Below are positions 51,059 through 60,504 of a stretch of 64,000 bases of DNA, one piece after another. The position numbers and the translations under genes are program-made. The notes under the pieces are model-generated. The model was not told where the DNA came from. It was given only the letters and a program-made list of their open reading frames with translations, and searched no databases. The number at the start of each line of letters is the position of its first letter. Positions within the stretch are counted from its first letter, which is position 1. Source of the stretch: SCGC-AAA076-P13 sp964276235 (GTDB lineage Bacteria; Pseudomonadota; Gammaproteobacteria; Magnimaribacterales; D2472); contig CAXYEK010000002.1 in assembly GCA_964276235.1 (NCBI GenBank), positions 1 through 64,000 of the forward strand, given 5' to 3'.

Positions 51059-52519
51059 ATGTCTTCTAATGTTGAGCAAAATATTAGGCCTGGTTATGAC
51101 TCTGTTATTTCTGAGATAGCAAATTACGTTATAAATTTTGAGATTGAATCCGATCTCGCCTTAGATACTGCCAGGAATTGTCTTATAGATACAATTGGTT
51201 GTGGTCTTTTAGCTTTAAAATTTCCTGCATGTACAAAAATGTTAGGTCCTGTTGTTGAAGGTACCTCTGTTCCATTTGGTGTAAGAGTTCCTGGTACAAA
51301 TTTTAAATTAGATCCTATAAAAGGTGCCTTTGATATAGGCTGTGCCATTAGATGGCTTGATTACAACGATACATGGCTAGCTGCCGAATGGGGACATCCA
51401 TCAGATAATTTAGGTGCCATTCTTTCCATAACTGATTTTATTTCTCAACAAAAAATATCTAAGGGTGAAGATCCATTAACAATGAGAACCGTTCTTGAAG
51501 CAATGATTATGACTCATGAAATTCAAGGAGTCCTTGCTCTCAAGAATAGCTTCAATAAAGTTGGATTAGATCATGTAGTTTTAGTCAAAGTAGCCTCAAC
51601 AGCCTTGGTAACAAAGTTGATGGGTGGAACTAAAGATCAAATCATGGATGCAGTAAGTCAGGCATGGGTAGATGGCCAAAGCCTTAGAACATACCGCCAT
51701 GCTCCAAATGCAGGATCAAGAAAAAGCTGGGCTGCAGGCGATGCAACAAGTAGAGCTATTCGTTTAGCAATGATTACACTTTCTGGAGAAATGGGATATC
51801 CAGGAGCTTTATCTGCTCCAGTCTGGGGATTTGAAGATGTGCTTTTCGATGGTAAACAAATCTCTTTACCTCAAAAATTTGGAACATATGTAATGGAAAA
51901 TGTTCTATTTAAAATTAGTTTTCCTGCAGAATTTCATGCTCAAACAGCAGTAGAAGCAGCTGTTGCTCTTCATCCTGAAATTATAGAAAGATTGGATGAT
52001 GTAAAAACAGTAAACATAACAACACACGATTCTGCTATACGAATAATATCAAAGGAAGGTGACCTAAATAATCCTGCTGACAGAGATCATTGTCTTCAAT
52101 ATATGGTTGCTATTGGTCTTCTGAAGGGAAATTTAATAGCCGAAGACTATGAGGATGATATTGCTTCAGATCCAAGAATTGATACGCTCAGAAAAAAAAT
52201 GGTTATTAATGAAGATAAAAGATACTCAGATGAATATCATGAAGCTGATAAGCGATCTATAGCCAATAAAATCCAGATACATTTTAACGATGGTTCTTCA
52301 ACCGAAGAAATAGAGGTCGAATATCCCATTGGCCACAAGCGAAGAAGAGAAGAAGGTATTCCAGTTCTAGAGCAGAAATTTAAGAATAATTTAGAAATCA
52401 CATATGATTCAGATAAATGTGAAGAGATTTATCAGCTTTGCATTGATCAAGAAAAATTAGAAAGTACTTCAGTAACCGATTTTCAAGAACTATTTGCTGT
52501 GGATACAAACAACTTCTAA
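51059..52519 (+). CDS. prpD: 2-methylcitrate dehydratase
   Basis: PrpD dehydrates 2-methylcitrate to 2-methyl-cis-aconitate without an iron-sulfur cluster. The 486-residue MmgE/PrpD protein has LIDTIGCGLLALKFPACTKMLGP, DIGCAIRWLDYNDTWLAAEWGHPSDNLGAIL, and AWVDGQSLRTYRHAPNAGSRKSWAAGDATSRA, all typical. No acnD or prpF is next to it, so the final rehydration must be done by a general aconitase. The aroC promoter begins after the stop. Confidence 0.93.
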   Translation: MSSNVEQNIRPGYDSVISEIANYVINFEIESDLALDTARNCLIDTIGCGLLALKFPACTKMLGPVVEGTSVPFGVRVPGTNFKLDPIKGAFDIGCAIRWLDYNDTWLAAEWGHPSDNLGAILSITDFISQQKISKGEDPLTMRTVLEAMIMTHEIQGVLALKNSFNKVGLDHVVLVKVASTALVTKLMGGTKDQIMDAVSQAWVDGQSLRTYRHAPNAGSRKSWAAGDATSRAIRLAMITLSGEMGYPGALSAPVWGFEDVLFDGKQISLPQKFGTYVMENVLFKISFPAEFHAQTAVEAAVALHPEIIERLDDVKTVNITTHDSAIRIISKEGDLNNPADRDHCLQYMVAIGLLKGNLIAEDYEDDIASDPRIDTLRKKMVINEDKRYSDEYHEADKRSIANKIQIHFNDGSSTEEIEVEYPIGHKRRREEGIPVLEQKFKNNLEITYDSDKCEEIYQLCIDQEKLESTSVTDFQELFAVDTNNF

Positions 52520-52563
52520 TTTATCTAAAACCTATAAAATAGAGTTTTAAAGCGTTTTTGGAC

Positions 52564-52569
52564 TATAAT
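52564..52569 (+). promoter_or_regulatory. -10 element close to the aroC start
   Basis: A perfect TATAAT ends 7 nt before the aroC ATG at 52577, so transcription would start at or within a base or two of the start codon. No good -35 is seen upstream. It parallels the nadK and prpB cases. Confidence 0.45.
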
Positions 52570-52576
52570 CTTTGCC

Positions 52577-53662
52577 ATGTCAGGCAATACATTTGGAGAA
52601 TTATTTAAAGTTACAACCTTTGGCGAGAGTCATGGGAAGGCTTTGGGCTGCATAATTGATGGCTGTCCTCCTCAAATTGAGCTATGCGAAGCTGATATTC
52701 AAAGTGAGCTAAACCGCAGAAAACCAGGTCAATCAGACGTTACTACACAAAGAAAAGAAGATGATGCTGTAGAAATACTTTCTGGTGTATTTGAGGGAAA
52801 AACTACTGGAACTCCTATTGGTTTGATAATTTATAACCAAGATCAAAGATCAAAAGACTATTCAGATATAAAAGATACTTTTAGACCTAATCATGCAGAT
52901 ATAACCTACCAAGCTAAATATGGGCATAGAGACTATAGAGGTGGTGGCAGATCAAGTGCTAGAGAAACAGCAATGAGAGTAGCAGCTGGAGCTATTGCTA
53001 AAAAATATTTAGAGAGCCTTGGAGTAAAAACCACTGGTTATGTAAGTCAAATTGGGACTATAAAAGCTGAAAACATTAGCCCTAATGATGCAAATACTAA
53101 TAAATATTTTTTTGCTGATATATCTAAATTGGGCGATTTAGATAATATGTTTGCTGACTTAATAGTTGAAGGTAATTCAGTCGGCGCTAAATTAGGAGTA
53201 TCTATTGAAAATTGTCCTGTAGGACTTGGAGCACCTGTTTTTGATAAGTTAGATGCAGATTTAGCTAAAGCTATGATGAGCATTAATGCTGTTAAATCAG
53301 TATCCATAGGAAATACGGATGATATTTTAAATTTAAAAGGTTCTGAAGTAAGAGACGAAATGAGAGCAGATGGCTTTTCCTCAAATAATGCAGGTGGAAT
53401 TCTCGGCGGCATTTCAAATGGTGATGCCATCAATATAGATTTTATTATTAAACCAACCTCAAGCATAAAATCAAAAGGTAAAAGCATTGATACTGATGGT
53501 AAAGAGGTTGATATTGAAGTTACTGGAAGACATGATCCTTGTGTTGGTATTCGCGCAGTGCCTATTGCTGAGGCCATGGCTAATTTAGTGATCATAGATC
53601 ACTTATTACGCAACAGAGCTCAATGCGGAGACATTAAGCAAGAACTCCCATTTACTAAGTAA
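52577..53662 (+). CDS. aroC: chorismate synthase
   Basis: AroC makes chorismate from EPSP, the last common step of aromatic amino-acid synthesis, using reduced FMN. The 361-residue protein has the three signatures GESHGKALGCIIDGCPP near the N-terminus, GHRDYRGGGRSSARETAMRVAAGA (about residues 117-140) and RSKGKSIDTDGKEVD-like KGKSIDTDGKEVD toward the end. GRHDPCVGIRAVPIAEAM is the C-terminal signature. Its product feeds trpF, trpB and trpA further downstream. It leads the leu genes, 1 nt away. Confidence 0.95.
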   Translation: MSGNTFGELFKVTTFGESHGKALGCIIDGCPPQIELCEADIQSELNRRKPGQSDVTTQRKEDDAVEILSGVFEGKTTGTPIGLIIYNQDQRSKDYSDIKDTFRPNHADITYQAKYGHRDYRGGGRSSARETAMRVAAGAIAKKYLESLGVKTTGYVSQIGTIKAENISPNDANTNKYFFADISKLGDLDNMFADLIVEGNSVGAKLGVSIENCPVGLGAPVFDKLDADLAKAMMSINAVKSVSIGNTDDILNLKGSEVRDEMRADGFSSNNAGGILGGISNGDAINIDFIIKPTSSIKSKGKSIDTDGKEVDIEVTGRHDPCVGIRAVPIAEAMANLVIIDHLLRNRAQCGDIKQELPFTK

Positions 53663-53663
53663 C

Positions 53664-55064
53664 ATGCCAAAGACTTTATACGACAAGCTTTGGAATGAGC
53701 ATCACATCACCACCCTAAATTCTGGGGAATCACTACTTTATATCGATAGACATTACTTGCACGAAGTTACATCGCCTCAAGCTTTTGAAGGTTTAGCTAA
53801 GAAACATCTAGTGCCATGGAGACTTAACGCTAATATTGCGACACCTGATCACAATGTTCCTACAGAAAGAGGCGAAGCTTTTAATATGGAATCTATTGAG
53901 GATGAGATTTCAAAGATACAAGTTGTTGAGTTGGATAAAAACTGCAATAGGTTTGGTATTAAGCAATTTGATATCACCTCTAAAAATCAAGGTATAGTCC
54001 ATGTTATTGGCCCAGAACTAGGATACACACTGCCTGGAATGACAATTGTTTGTGGTGATTCACATACCTCTACTCATGGAGCATTTGGATGCTTGGCTAT
54101 GGGTATAGGAACTTCTGAAGTTGAGCATGTATTAGCAACTCAAAGTTTAAAAGTATCTAAGTTACAAAATATGCATGTTCGCTTTGACGGTAAACCTCAA
54201 AAGGGAGTTACCTCAAAAGATATCGTTTTATATCTAATTGGAAAAATTGGGACAGCAGGCGGTAATGGCCATGCTATAGAATTTTCAGGTTCATACATAG
54301 AAAGTATTTCTATGGAAGCAAGGATGACTATTTGTAATATGGCAATTGAAGCCGGAGCAAAAGTAGGTTTAATAGCACCTGATGAAATTACTATTGATTA
54401 TGTAAGAGAACATAGTGATCTAGATTCAAATTTGCTTGAACAAGCAGAGAAACACTGGAGCACTCTACAATCTGATCAAGATGCAGTTTTTGATAAAGAA
54501 ATCATTATTGATATCTCTGGTATTAAATCTCAAGTTACATGGGGGACTTCACCAGAAATGGTAGTTAACTTTGATGGCAATATACCAGATCCAAAACTGG
54601 TTCCTGAAGATAAAAAGAAGAATATTCAACTTGCCAAACAATATATGGGCATAGGTGAGGATGAAAAATTAACTGATCTTAAATTTGATAAAGTTTTTAT
54701 AGGTTCTTGTACTAATTCACGCATAGAGGATCTCCGAGAGGCAGCAAGTATTGTTGAGGGGAAGCAGGTTGCAGATTCAATTACTGAGGCTATTGTTGTT
54801 CCAGGCTCTGGGATGGTAAAGCTACAAGCTGAAGCAGAAGGCCTTGATAAAATCTTTGAGGATGCTGGTTTCGTTTGGAGAGATCCAGGATGCTCTATGT
54901 GTTTAGGTATGAATCCAGATCAATTAAAGCCTTATGAAAGATGTGCCTCCACTTCAAATAGAAACTTTGAGGGTAGACAGGGCAATTTAGGTAGAACACA
55001 TTTAATGAGCCCAATGATGGCAGCTTTAACAGCTATTAATGGCACTGTGAGCAATCCCTCATGA
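53664..55064 (+). CDS. leuC: 3-isopropylmalate dehydratase, large subunit
   Basis: LeuC binds the 4Fe-4S cluster of isopropylmalate isomerase. The 466-residue protein has VHVIGPELGYTLPGMTIVCGDSHTSTHGAFG, then the three cluster cysteines: FIGSCTNSRIEDLREAA and the pair in DPGCSMCLGMNPDQL. The start TLYDKLWNEHHI is canonical. It lies 1 nt after aroC and overlaps leuD by 4 nt (ATGA), a usual coupling. Confidence 0.96.
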   Translation: MPKTLYDKLWNEHHITTLNSGESLLYIDRHYLHEVTSPQAFEGLAKKHLVPWRLNANIATPDHNVPTERGEAFNMESIEDEISKIQVVELDKNCNRFGIKQFDITSKNQGIVHVIGPELGYTLPGMTIVCGDSHTSTHGAFGCLAMGIGTSEVEHVLATQSLKVSKLQNMHVRFDGKPQKGVTSKDIVLYLIGKIGTAGGNGHAIEFSGSYIESISMEARMTICNMAIEAGAKVGLIAPDEITIDYVREHSDLDSNLLEQAEKHWSTLQSDQDAVFDKEIIIDISGIKSQVTWGTSPEMVVNFDGNIPDPKLVPEDKKKNIQLAKQYMGIGEDEKLTDLKFDKVFIGSCTNSRIEDLREAASIVEGKQVADSITEAIVVPGSGMVKLQAEAEGLDKIFEDAGFVWRDPGCSMCLGMNPDQLKPYERCASTSNRNFEGRQGNLGRTHLMSPMMAALTAINGTVSNPS

Positions 55065-55708
55065 AACTTCAAGGCAACGAATTACAAATCCAAGGCTTAG
55101 TTGCATGTATTGATAGAGATAATATTGATACTGATCAAATTATTCCGACCGAGTATTTAAAATCTATTAAAAAATTTGGATTTGAAGATTATTTATTTGA
55201 CGGATGGAGGTATCTCGATGATGGCAGACTAGGTATTACAAAAGAGCAAAGACAAATCAATACAGATTTCATTTTAAATAATGCACCTTATGATCAAGCA
55301 AGCATTCTTTTAACTAGAGATAACTTTGGTTGCGGCTCATCAAGAGAACATGCCGTATGGGCGCTAAGAGATTTTGGAATAAAGACAGTGATTGCTTCCT
55401 CTTTTGGTGATATTTTTTATAATAACTGCTTTAAAAATGGTGTTTTACCTATAAAGTTATCAAAACAGCAGATTGAAGAATTATTTTCTCAGACTCAAGA
55501 TACAAGTAATGAAATTACAGTGAGTCTGGATGCTAAAACACTAACAACAGCTTCAATTGAATATTCGTTTGAGGTTGAAGATAATTTATTGGAAAGAATT
55601 ATTCATGGTCTAGATGATGTTGATATAACATTGCAAGACAAAGATGTAATTAGAGAATTTGAAGATAACAGGATGAAGACCAAGCCTTGGATATATGCAA
55701 ATGACTAA
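55061..55708 (+). CDS. leuD: 3-isopropylmalate dehydratase, small subunit
   Basis: LeuD completes the isomerase with LeuC. The 215-residue protein has the swivel-domain motifs DRDNIDTDQIIPTEYLKSI (near residues 18-36), LLTRDNFGCGSSREHAVWAL and DFGIKTVIASSFGDIFYNNCFKNG. It overlaps leuC by 4 nt and leuB by 14 nt or 8 nt, depending on which leuB start is used. Confidence 0.96.
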   Translation: MKLQGNELQIQGLVACIDRDNIDTDQIIPTEYLKSIKKFGFEDYLFDGWRYLDDGRLGITKEQRQINTDFILNNAPYDQASILLTRDNFGCGSSREHAVWALRDFGIKTVIASSFGDIFYNNCFKNGVLPIKLSKQQIEELFSQTQDTSNEITVSLDAKTLTTASIEYSFEVEDNLLERIIHGLDDVDITLQDKDVIREFEDNRMKTKPWIYAND

Positions 55709-56786
55709 AAAGATTTTAATACTTCCTGGAGATGGTATAGGGCAAGAAGTTACAGCCTCTGCTCAAGAAGTTCTTGATTATTTAATAATTGAAAATACTT
55801 TAGATTTCTCAATTACTCATATGGATGTTGGTGGAACTGCTTATGAAAAGCATGGCTCACCATTACCTGCAGATGTATTAGCAGAAGCTAAGGCTTCTGA
55901 TGCTATTTTATTTGGAGCAGTTGGTGCACCCCAATGGGATGATTTGGACTGGGATCATAGACCCGAACAAGCATTATTAGGCCTAAGAAAAGAATTAGAA
56001 TTATTTGCTAATTTAAGACCAGCATTTTTATTTAATGAATTAGCCTCAGCTTCACCCATTAAAAATCATATTATTGAAAATCTAGACATTCTTATTGTAA
56101 GAGAATTAACTGGCGGAATATATTTTGGTGAACCAAGAGGGCTTGTTATATCAGAGTCTCCAAATTATGCATTTAATACAATGATTTATAATGAAGACGA
56201 AATTAGACGTATTGCCAAAGTTGCATTTGAAGCTGCGCAAAAAAGAAATGGCAAACTTTGTTCAGTTGAAAAAGCAAATGTGCTCGAAGTGTCTAAATTT
56301 TGGAGAGAAATAGTTTCAGATATGGCAAAAGATTATCCAGATGTGGAGTTATCCCATCAGCTTGCTGATAATACTGCTATGCAACTTGTACTTAATCCAA
56401 ATCAATACGATGTCATAGTAGCAAGTAATCTATTTGGTGACATTCTTTCCGATATTGCTGCAACATTATCTGGTTCCATAGGAATGCTTCCTTCCGCATC
56501 TCTAAATAGCACTTCTCAAGGTATGTATGAGCCATGTCATGGCAGCGCTCCTGATATTGCTGGACAAAATATAGCTAACCCAATTGCAATGATCGCATCA
56601 TTGGCTATGGCATTGAAATACTCACTTAACGAAGTAGAAATTGCACAGCGCATAGATAATGCAATTAAAACCTTTATTGCAAATGGTCACAGAACCAAAG
56701 ATATCAGTACTGATAATAATTTCTTAAAAACGAGTGAAGTTGCACCTTTAATCATTGAGATATTAAAAAATGAAACAAAAGATTAA
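55701..56786 (+). CDS. leuB: 3-isopropylmalate dehydrogenase
   Basis: LeuB oxidises and decarboxylates 3-isopropylmalate with NAD. The roughly 361-residue protein has KILILPGDGIGQEV at the N-terminus, LLGLRKELELFANLRPAF, VRELTGGIYFGEPRG, SNLFGDILSDIAATL (metal aspartates) and EPCHGSAPDIAGQNIANPIAM. Two starts are close together: ATG 55695 and ATG 55701; the second gives the more usual distance to LPGDGIG. It overlaps the asd gene by 17 nt. Confidence 0.95.
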   Translation: MTKKILILPGDGIGQEVTASAQEVLDYLIIENTLDFSITHMDVGGTAYEKHGSPLPADVLAEAKASDAILFGAVGAPQWDDLDWDHRPEQALLGLRKELELFANLRPAFLFNELASASPIKNHIIENLDILIVRELTGGIYFGEPRGLVISESPNYAFNTMIYNEDEIRRIAKVAFEAAQKRNGKLCSVEKANVLEVSKFWREIVSDMAKDYPDVELSHQLADNTAMQLVLNPNQYDVIVASNLFGDILSDIAATLSGSIGMLPSASLNSTSQGMYEPCHGSAPDIAGQNIANPIAMIASLAMALKYSLNEVEIAQRIDNAIKTFIANGHRTKDISTDNNFLKTSEVAPLIIEILKNETKD

Positions 56787-57786
56787 TATTGCTCTTATAG
56801 GGGCGTCTGGTGTTGTTGGTCAAAAAATTCTTCAATTGCTTGAAGAAAAAAAAATTGATGTAGATAATTTATTTCCACTAGGAAAATCAACTGTTGGAAG
56901 TTCTATTAATTTTCAGAATAAAAATTTGGTTATTGGAGACTTAGACTCCTTTAATCCCTCTGATGCAAATATCACAATCTTTTCTGCAGGCTCTTCTGTT
57001 GCAAAAAATTATGCAGAAAAATTTGTAAAAGCAGGCAACTACGTTATTGATCTATCATCAGAGTTTAGATATCACGATAATGTCCCATTAGTAATACCCG
57101 AAATAAATGGAGATATTTTAAAGGATTTAATAGAGCCAACATTAATTGCTAATCCTAATTGCTCAACATCTCAACTTTTAATGGCTCTAAAGCCTATTCA
57201 TGACAGATATGGAATAGAATTTTTAAATATTGCAACTTATCAAGCAGTTTCAGGAACAGGTAAGGAAGCTGTTGAAGAGTTAAGATCTCAAACTTTTGAA
57301 AATAATTCTGATAATAGTGTCTATCCCAAACCTATTGCGTTTAATGTCATACCTCAATGTGATGTTTTTCTTGAAAATGCATTTACTAAAGAAGAAATGA
57401 AACTAGTTTGGGAAACAAAAAAAATACTTGATTCTAATATAGATGTTCAGGCTACATGCGTCAGAGTTCCTGTATTTAATGGACATTCAGAAGCAGTATT
57501 TCTTAAATTAACAAATGATGCCTCAAGAGAAAATATAATTGACTGCATAGATGGCACAAAAGGAGTCTGTATTATGGATAATCCAGACAAGCAGGAATAC
57601 CCAACTCCATTCGAACAAGCAAATGATACTGAAGATGTTTATGTAGGAAGAATAAGATCACAAGAGATACAGGGCGATACTTGGATTTCACTGTGGATAG
57701 TTGCTGATAATGTTTATGGAAAAGGTGCAGCATTGAATGCTGTTCAAATACTAGAGAATTTAGTTTTTAATAATAAGCTATGTTGA
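56770..57786 (+). CDS. asd: aspartate-semialdehyde dehydrogenase
   Basis: Asd converts aspartyl phosphate to the semialdehyde for lysine, threonine and methionine synthesis. The 338-residue protein has the N-terminal loop NIALIGASGVVGQKILQLL, the substrate-active SNPNCST-like ANPNCSTSQLLMAL (nucleophile Cys), ATYQAVSGTGKEAVEEL, RVPVFNGHSEAVFLKL (His) and the ending DNVYGKGAALNAVQIL. It has the leuB-asd-fimV place seen in Pseudomonas, where usg-like copies also occur; the active-site residues here look intact. It overlaps fimV by 7 nt. Confidence 0.93.
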   Translation: MKQKINIALIGASGVVGQKILQLLEEKKIDVDNLFPLGKSTVGSSINFQNKNLVIGDLDSFNPSDANITIFSAGSSVAKNYAEKFVKAGNYVIDLSSEFRYHDNVPLVIPEINGDILKDLIEPTLIANPNCSTSQLLMALKPIHDRYGIEFLNIATYQAVSGTGKEAVEELRSQTFENNSDNSVYPKPIAFNVIPQCDVFLENAFTKEEMKLVWETKKILDSNIDVQATCVRVPVFNGHSEAVFLKLTNDASRENIIDCIDGTKGVCIMDNPDKQEYPTPFEQANDTEDVYVGRIRSQEIQGDTWISLWIVADNVYGKGAALNAVQILENLVFNNKLC

Positions 57787-59099
57787 AATTCAGAATCTGT
57801 TTAATAATTATTTTTTCTTCAAGTATTTTTGCTGATTCTTTATTATCCTCGCCAAAACTCCTTTTAAATACAAATGGAGAAAGGGTTATAGAGTTCAAAA
57901 TCCAGAGTACAGAAATTAGTGATGAAGACATCATACTTAAAGAGTATAAATCTGATGAATTACTTTCCAGAGAAAATATTTTATATACCCTTTTAGAAGA
58001 GTTTAGTAATTACAAATCTTTTTCAATTGTTATAAAAAATGAATATGAATCTAATTATTTTAGTTTCAAAATAGTCTTGCAAGAAGATCTTGCGAAAGAT
58101 ATTTTTATTTTTCTGCCTTCAAGAATCAAAACTACTAGTAATGATTTCACTCAACCTAAACCTGTCGAACAAAAAAATACTATTAATGTAAATTCAATTT
58201 CTAAAATAGAGAAAGTTAAAGAGGCACCTCTAAAATTAGCTCAACAAAATATTATTCAAGCTGAAGAAATTACTACTATGTGGAGTATTGCTTCTAAGAT
58301 TAAGAAAGAAACCAATAACACTTCAATTTATCAAATAATGTGGTCTATTTATTTGGGGAATAAGGGTGCGTTTATAGATGGGAACATTAATTTAGTTAGA
58401 AAAGATAAGAATTTAGTTATTCCTTCATATGCAACGATGGGCAATGTATCAAGTGTTGAGGCCAAAAGTTCAATTCTTGCAATGAATAAGTCCTACTCAA
58501 TAGATATTGCTCCAGCTGTAAAGTCTTTATTGGTACTAACAGCCCCATCTATTGAAAAAAAACAGAAACCACCAGAACTAGGTATTGTTGAGGATAAAGA
58601 AGAGCCAAGTTCTATAAATATTAATAACGAAAATGCTTCTAATCCTGAAGACTTTATTAAGGAAAATACAAAGCAATTGGAAGTTGTTATTGAAAATAAA
58701 ATAGCTAAAGATCTATCTAATGAAATTAATTCAATTGATGAGTCGGTTACTGAAAATAATTTTGGATTAATGGACCTTTTATTTGTAGCAATTACCTCGG
58801 TCTTATCAGGAATATTAATAGCTCTGATATACATTCAATTGAAATCTAGAAAAACAAAAAATATTCAATATGATTTTGAGGAAGCACAAGATTCAAAATC
58901 ATCTATACAAGGTTTGCCTAAAGGATTAAGTATAAAAAATAATCATGAAGAACAGCAATTAGATTTAGCTGTAACATATTTTGAAATGGGTAATACAGAA
59001 GATTCCCTAAGTATTCTTAATGATCTGATAAAGCAATCACAAGACGAAGAAATTAAGACTTCTGCTCAAAATCTTATAGAAAAGATTTTAAAAAAATGA
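57780..59099 (+). CDS. fimV: FimV-like protein, short form
   Basis: A 439-residue protein with a signal peptide (LKFRICLIIIFSSSIFA), a beta-strand-rich N-terminal domain, a LysM-like region (TTMWSIASKIKKETNNTSIYQIMWSIY), a linker, one transmembrane helix (LLFVAITSVLSGILIALIYI, about residues 335-354) and a C-terminal TPR-like FimV domain (DLAVTYFEMGNTEDSLSILNDL). FimV links peptidoglycan, cell polarity and type IV pili in Pseudomonas, where it is about 900 residues. This one keeps the plan but lacks most of the acidic cytoplasmic region. Its place between asd and truA supports orthology. Confidence 0.85.
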   Translation: MLKFRICLIIIFSSSIFADSLLSSPKLLLNTNGERVIEFKIQSTEISDEDIILKEYKSDELLSRENILYTLLEEFSNYKSFSIVIKNEYESNYFSFKIVLQEDLAKDIFIFLPSRIKTTSNDFTQPKPVEQKNTINVNSISKIEKVKEAPLKLAQQNIIQAEEITTMWSIASKIKKETNNTSIYQIMWSIYLGNKGAFIDGNINLVRKDKNLVIPSYATMGNVSSVEAKSSILAMNKSYSIDIAPAVKSLLVLTAPSIEKKQKPPELGIVEDKEEPSSININNENASNPEDFIKENTKQLEVVIENKIAKDLSNEINSIDESVTENNFGLMDLLFVAITSVLSGILIALIYIQLKSRKTKNIQYDFEEAQDSKSSIQGLPKGLSIKNNHEEQQLDLAVTYFEMGNTEDSLSILNDLIKQSQDEEIKTSAQNLIEKILKK

Positions 59100-59881
59100 G
59101 ACTAGCTTTTACAGCTGAGTACGATGGAACTAGTTTTTCTGGATTTCAAAAACAGAAGAATGCTGTGTCTATTCAACAAAAAATAGAATCAGCTTTAGAG
59201 GAAATAACTCAAAGAAAAATTTCAATTAATTATGCAGGGAGAACAGACGCTGGAGTGCATGCACTTTCTCAAGTTTTTGATTTTGAAACAGACATCAACA
59301 GAGAAGATAAAAATTGGTTAGATGGTATGAATTCAAACCTACCCGATGCTATTTCAATAAAAAGTATTTCAAGAGTATCGGATGATTTTCATTCAAGATT
59401 TTCAGCAAAAGATAGAAGCTATACATTTGTTGTCTATAAATCAAAAAGCAAACCATTATTTTTCAGCAGCTTTTCTCATTGGGATAATAATACTATTGAT
59501 ATCAAAGTATTAAAAAATCAGGCTAAGATGTTTATCGGAAGTCATGACTTTAGTTCATTTAGAAGCTCTAATTGCAGCTCTAGAAACCCAATAAAAAATG
59601 TCTCGGAGGTTAATATAAAAGATTATAAAAACTTTATTTTTATTACAATCAAGGCAAATGCTTTTTTACATAATATGGTCAGAATTATGGCTGGTACTTT
59701 GCTTGATATTGCAAAAGGAGAAATAGATCTTTCAATTGAAGATATTCTTCAAAAAAAAGATAGAACATTTGCAGGAAAGACTGCCTCTGCAAAAGGCTTA
59801 TTCTTTTTAGGGCCAAGATATGATTCAAACTTTAATATTCCAAGTCCAGTATCAGATTTATTGGATAGGGTAAGCATATGA
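59096..59881 (+). CDS. truA: tRNA pseudouridine(38-40) synthase
   Basis: TruA makes pseudouridine at positions 38, 39 and 40 of tRNAs. The 261-residue protein has FTAEYDGTSFSGFQKQKNAVSIQQKIE at the N-terminus, NYAGRTDAGVHALSQVFDF (catalytic Asp), YTFVVYKSK and AFLHNMVRIMAGTLLDIAKG, and FAGKTASAKGLFFLGPRY at the end. Overlaps of 4 nt on both sides (fimV, trpF) mark a single long transcript. Confidence 0.95.
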   Translation: MRLAFTAEYDGTSFSGFQKQKNAVSIQQKIESALEEITQRKISINYAGRTDAGVHALSQVFDFETDINREDKNWLDGMNSNLPDAISIKSISRVSDDFHSRFSAKDRSYTFVVYKSKSKPLFFSSFSHWDNNTIDIKVLKNQAKMFIGSHDFSSFRSSNCSSRNPIKNVSEVNIKDYKNFIFITIKANAFLHNMVRIMAGTLLDIAKGEIDLSIEDILQKKDRTFAGKTASAKGLFFLGPRYDSNFNIPSPVSDLLDRVSI

Positions 59882-60504
59882 AGAAATCAAAAATAAAGAT
59901 TTGCGGAATTTCAAATCTAGATGTATTGAAAGAATTAATTAATTTAAATATAAATTATGTGGGCTTCATTTTTTATAGTAAAAGTCCTAGGTTCGCAGAC
60001 TCTGATTTTCTAGAATCTTTTAAAGACATAGATTTTAAAAACACAAAGCCGGTATGTGTTTACGTTAATCCAGATGAAGAATATGTGTATAAAACTTCAT
60101 CATATTTTTCTAATCCAATATTGCAATTTCACGGTGATGAATCAAATGATTTCTGTGAATCTTTTGGTTTAGAATACTGGAAGGCTATTAGGGTGAAAGA
60201 GAAAAGTGATGTTTTAAAAACAAAATTATATTCCTCAGCTTCAGCAATCCTTTTTGAAAATCATAAAGAGGGGATCTATGGGGGAACTGGAGAATCTTTT
60301 GACTGGAACTGGCTCAATGATTTACAAGAAAAAGAACAATATTTTATTCTTTCAGGTGGCATTAATTCTGAAAATGTCCATAATGCATTAAGTACAAACT
60401 CTTGGTGTATAGACCTTAATTCTGGAGTCGAATCAGAAGAAGGTATTAAAGACATTGCATTAATAAAAAATATTTTAAAAATAATAAATACATATGGCAG
60501 CTAA
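59878..60504 (+). CDS. trpF: phosphoribosylanthranilate isomerase
   Basis: TrpF performs the third step of tryptophan synthesis after PRPP transfer. The 208-residue TIM-barrel protein has KIKICGISNLDVLKELI (KICG motif), YVGFIFYSKSPR, LQFHGDESNDFCESFG and FILSGGINSENVHNAL. It is a stand-alone TrpF, not fused to TrpC. It overlaps truA by 4 nt and trpB by 11 nt. Confidence 0.94.
   Translation: MKKSKIKICGISNLDVLKELINLNINYVGFIFYSKSPRFADSDFLESFKDIDFKNTKPVCVYVNPDEEYVYKTSSYFSNPILQFHGDESNDFCESFGLEYWKAIRVKEKSDVLKTKLYSSASAILFENHKEGIYGGTGESFDWNWLNDLQEKEQYFILSGGINSENVHNALSTNSWCIDLNSGVESEEGIKDIALIKNILKIINTYGS

Noticed and set aside
53047..53595. A 182-codon open frame antisense to aroC
   Set aside because: It lies fully inside the strongly conserved aroC frame, has no start signals and its translation is low-complexity and unlike any family; it is a shadow of the aroC codon pattern.
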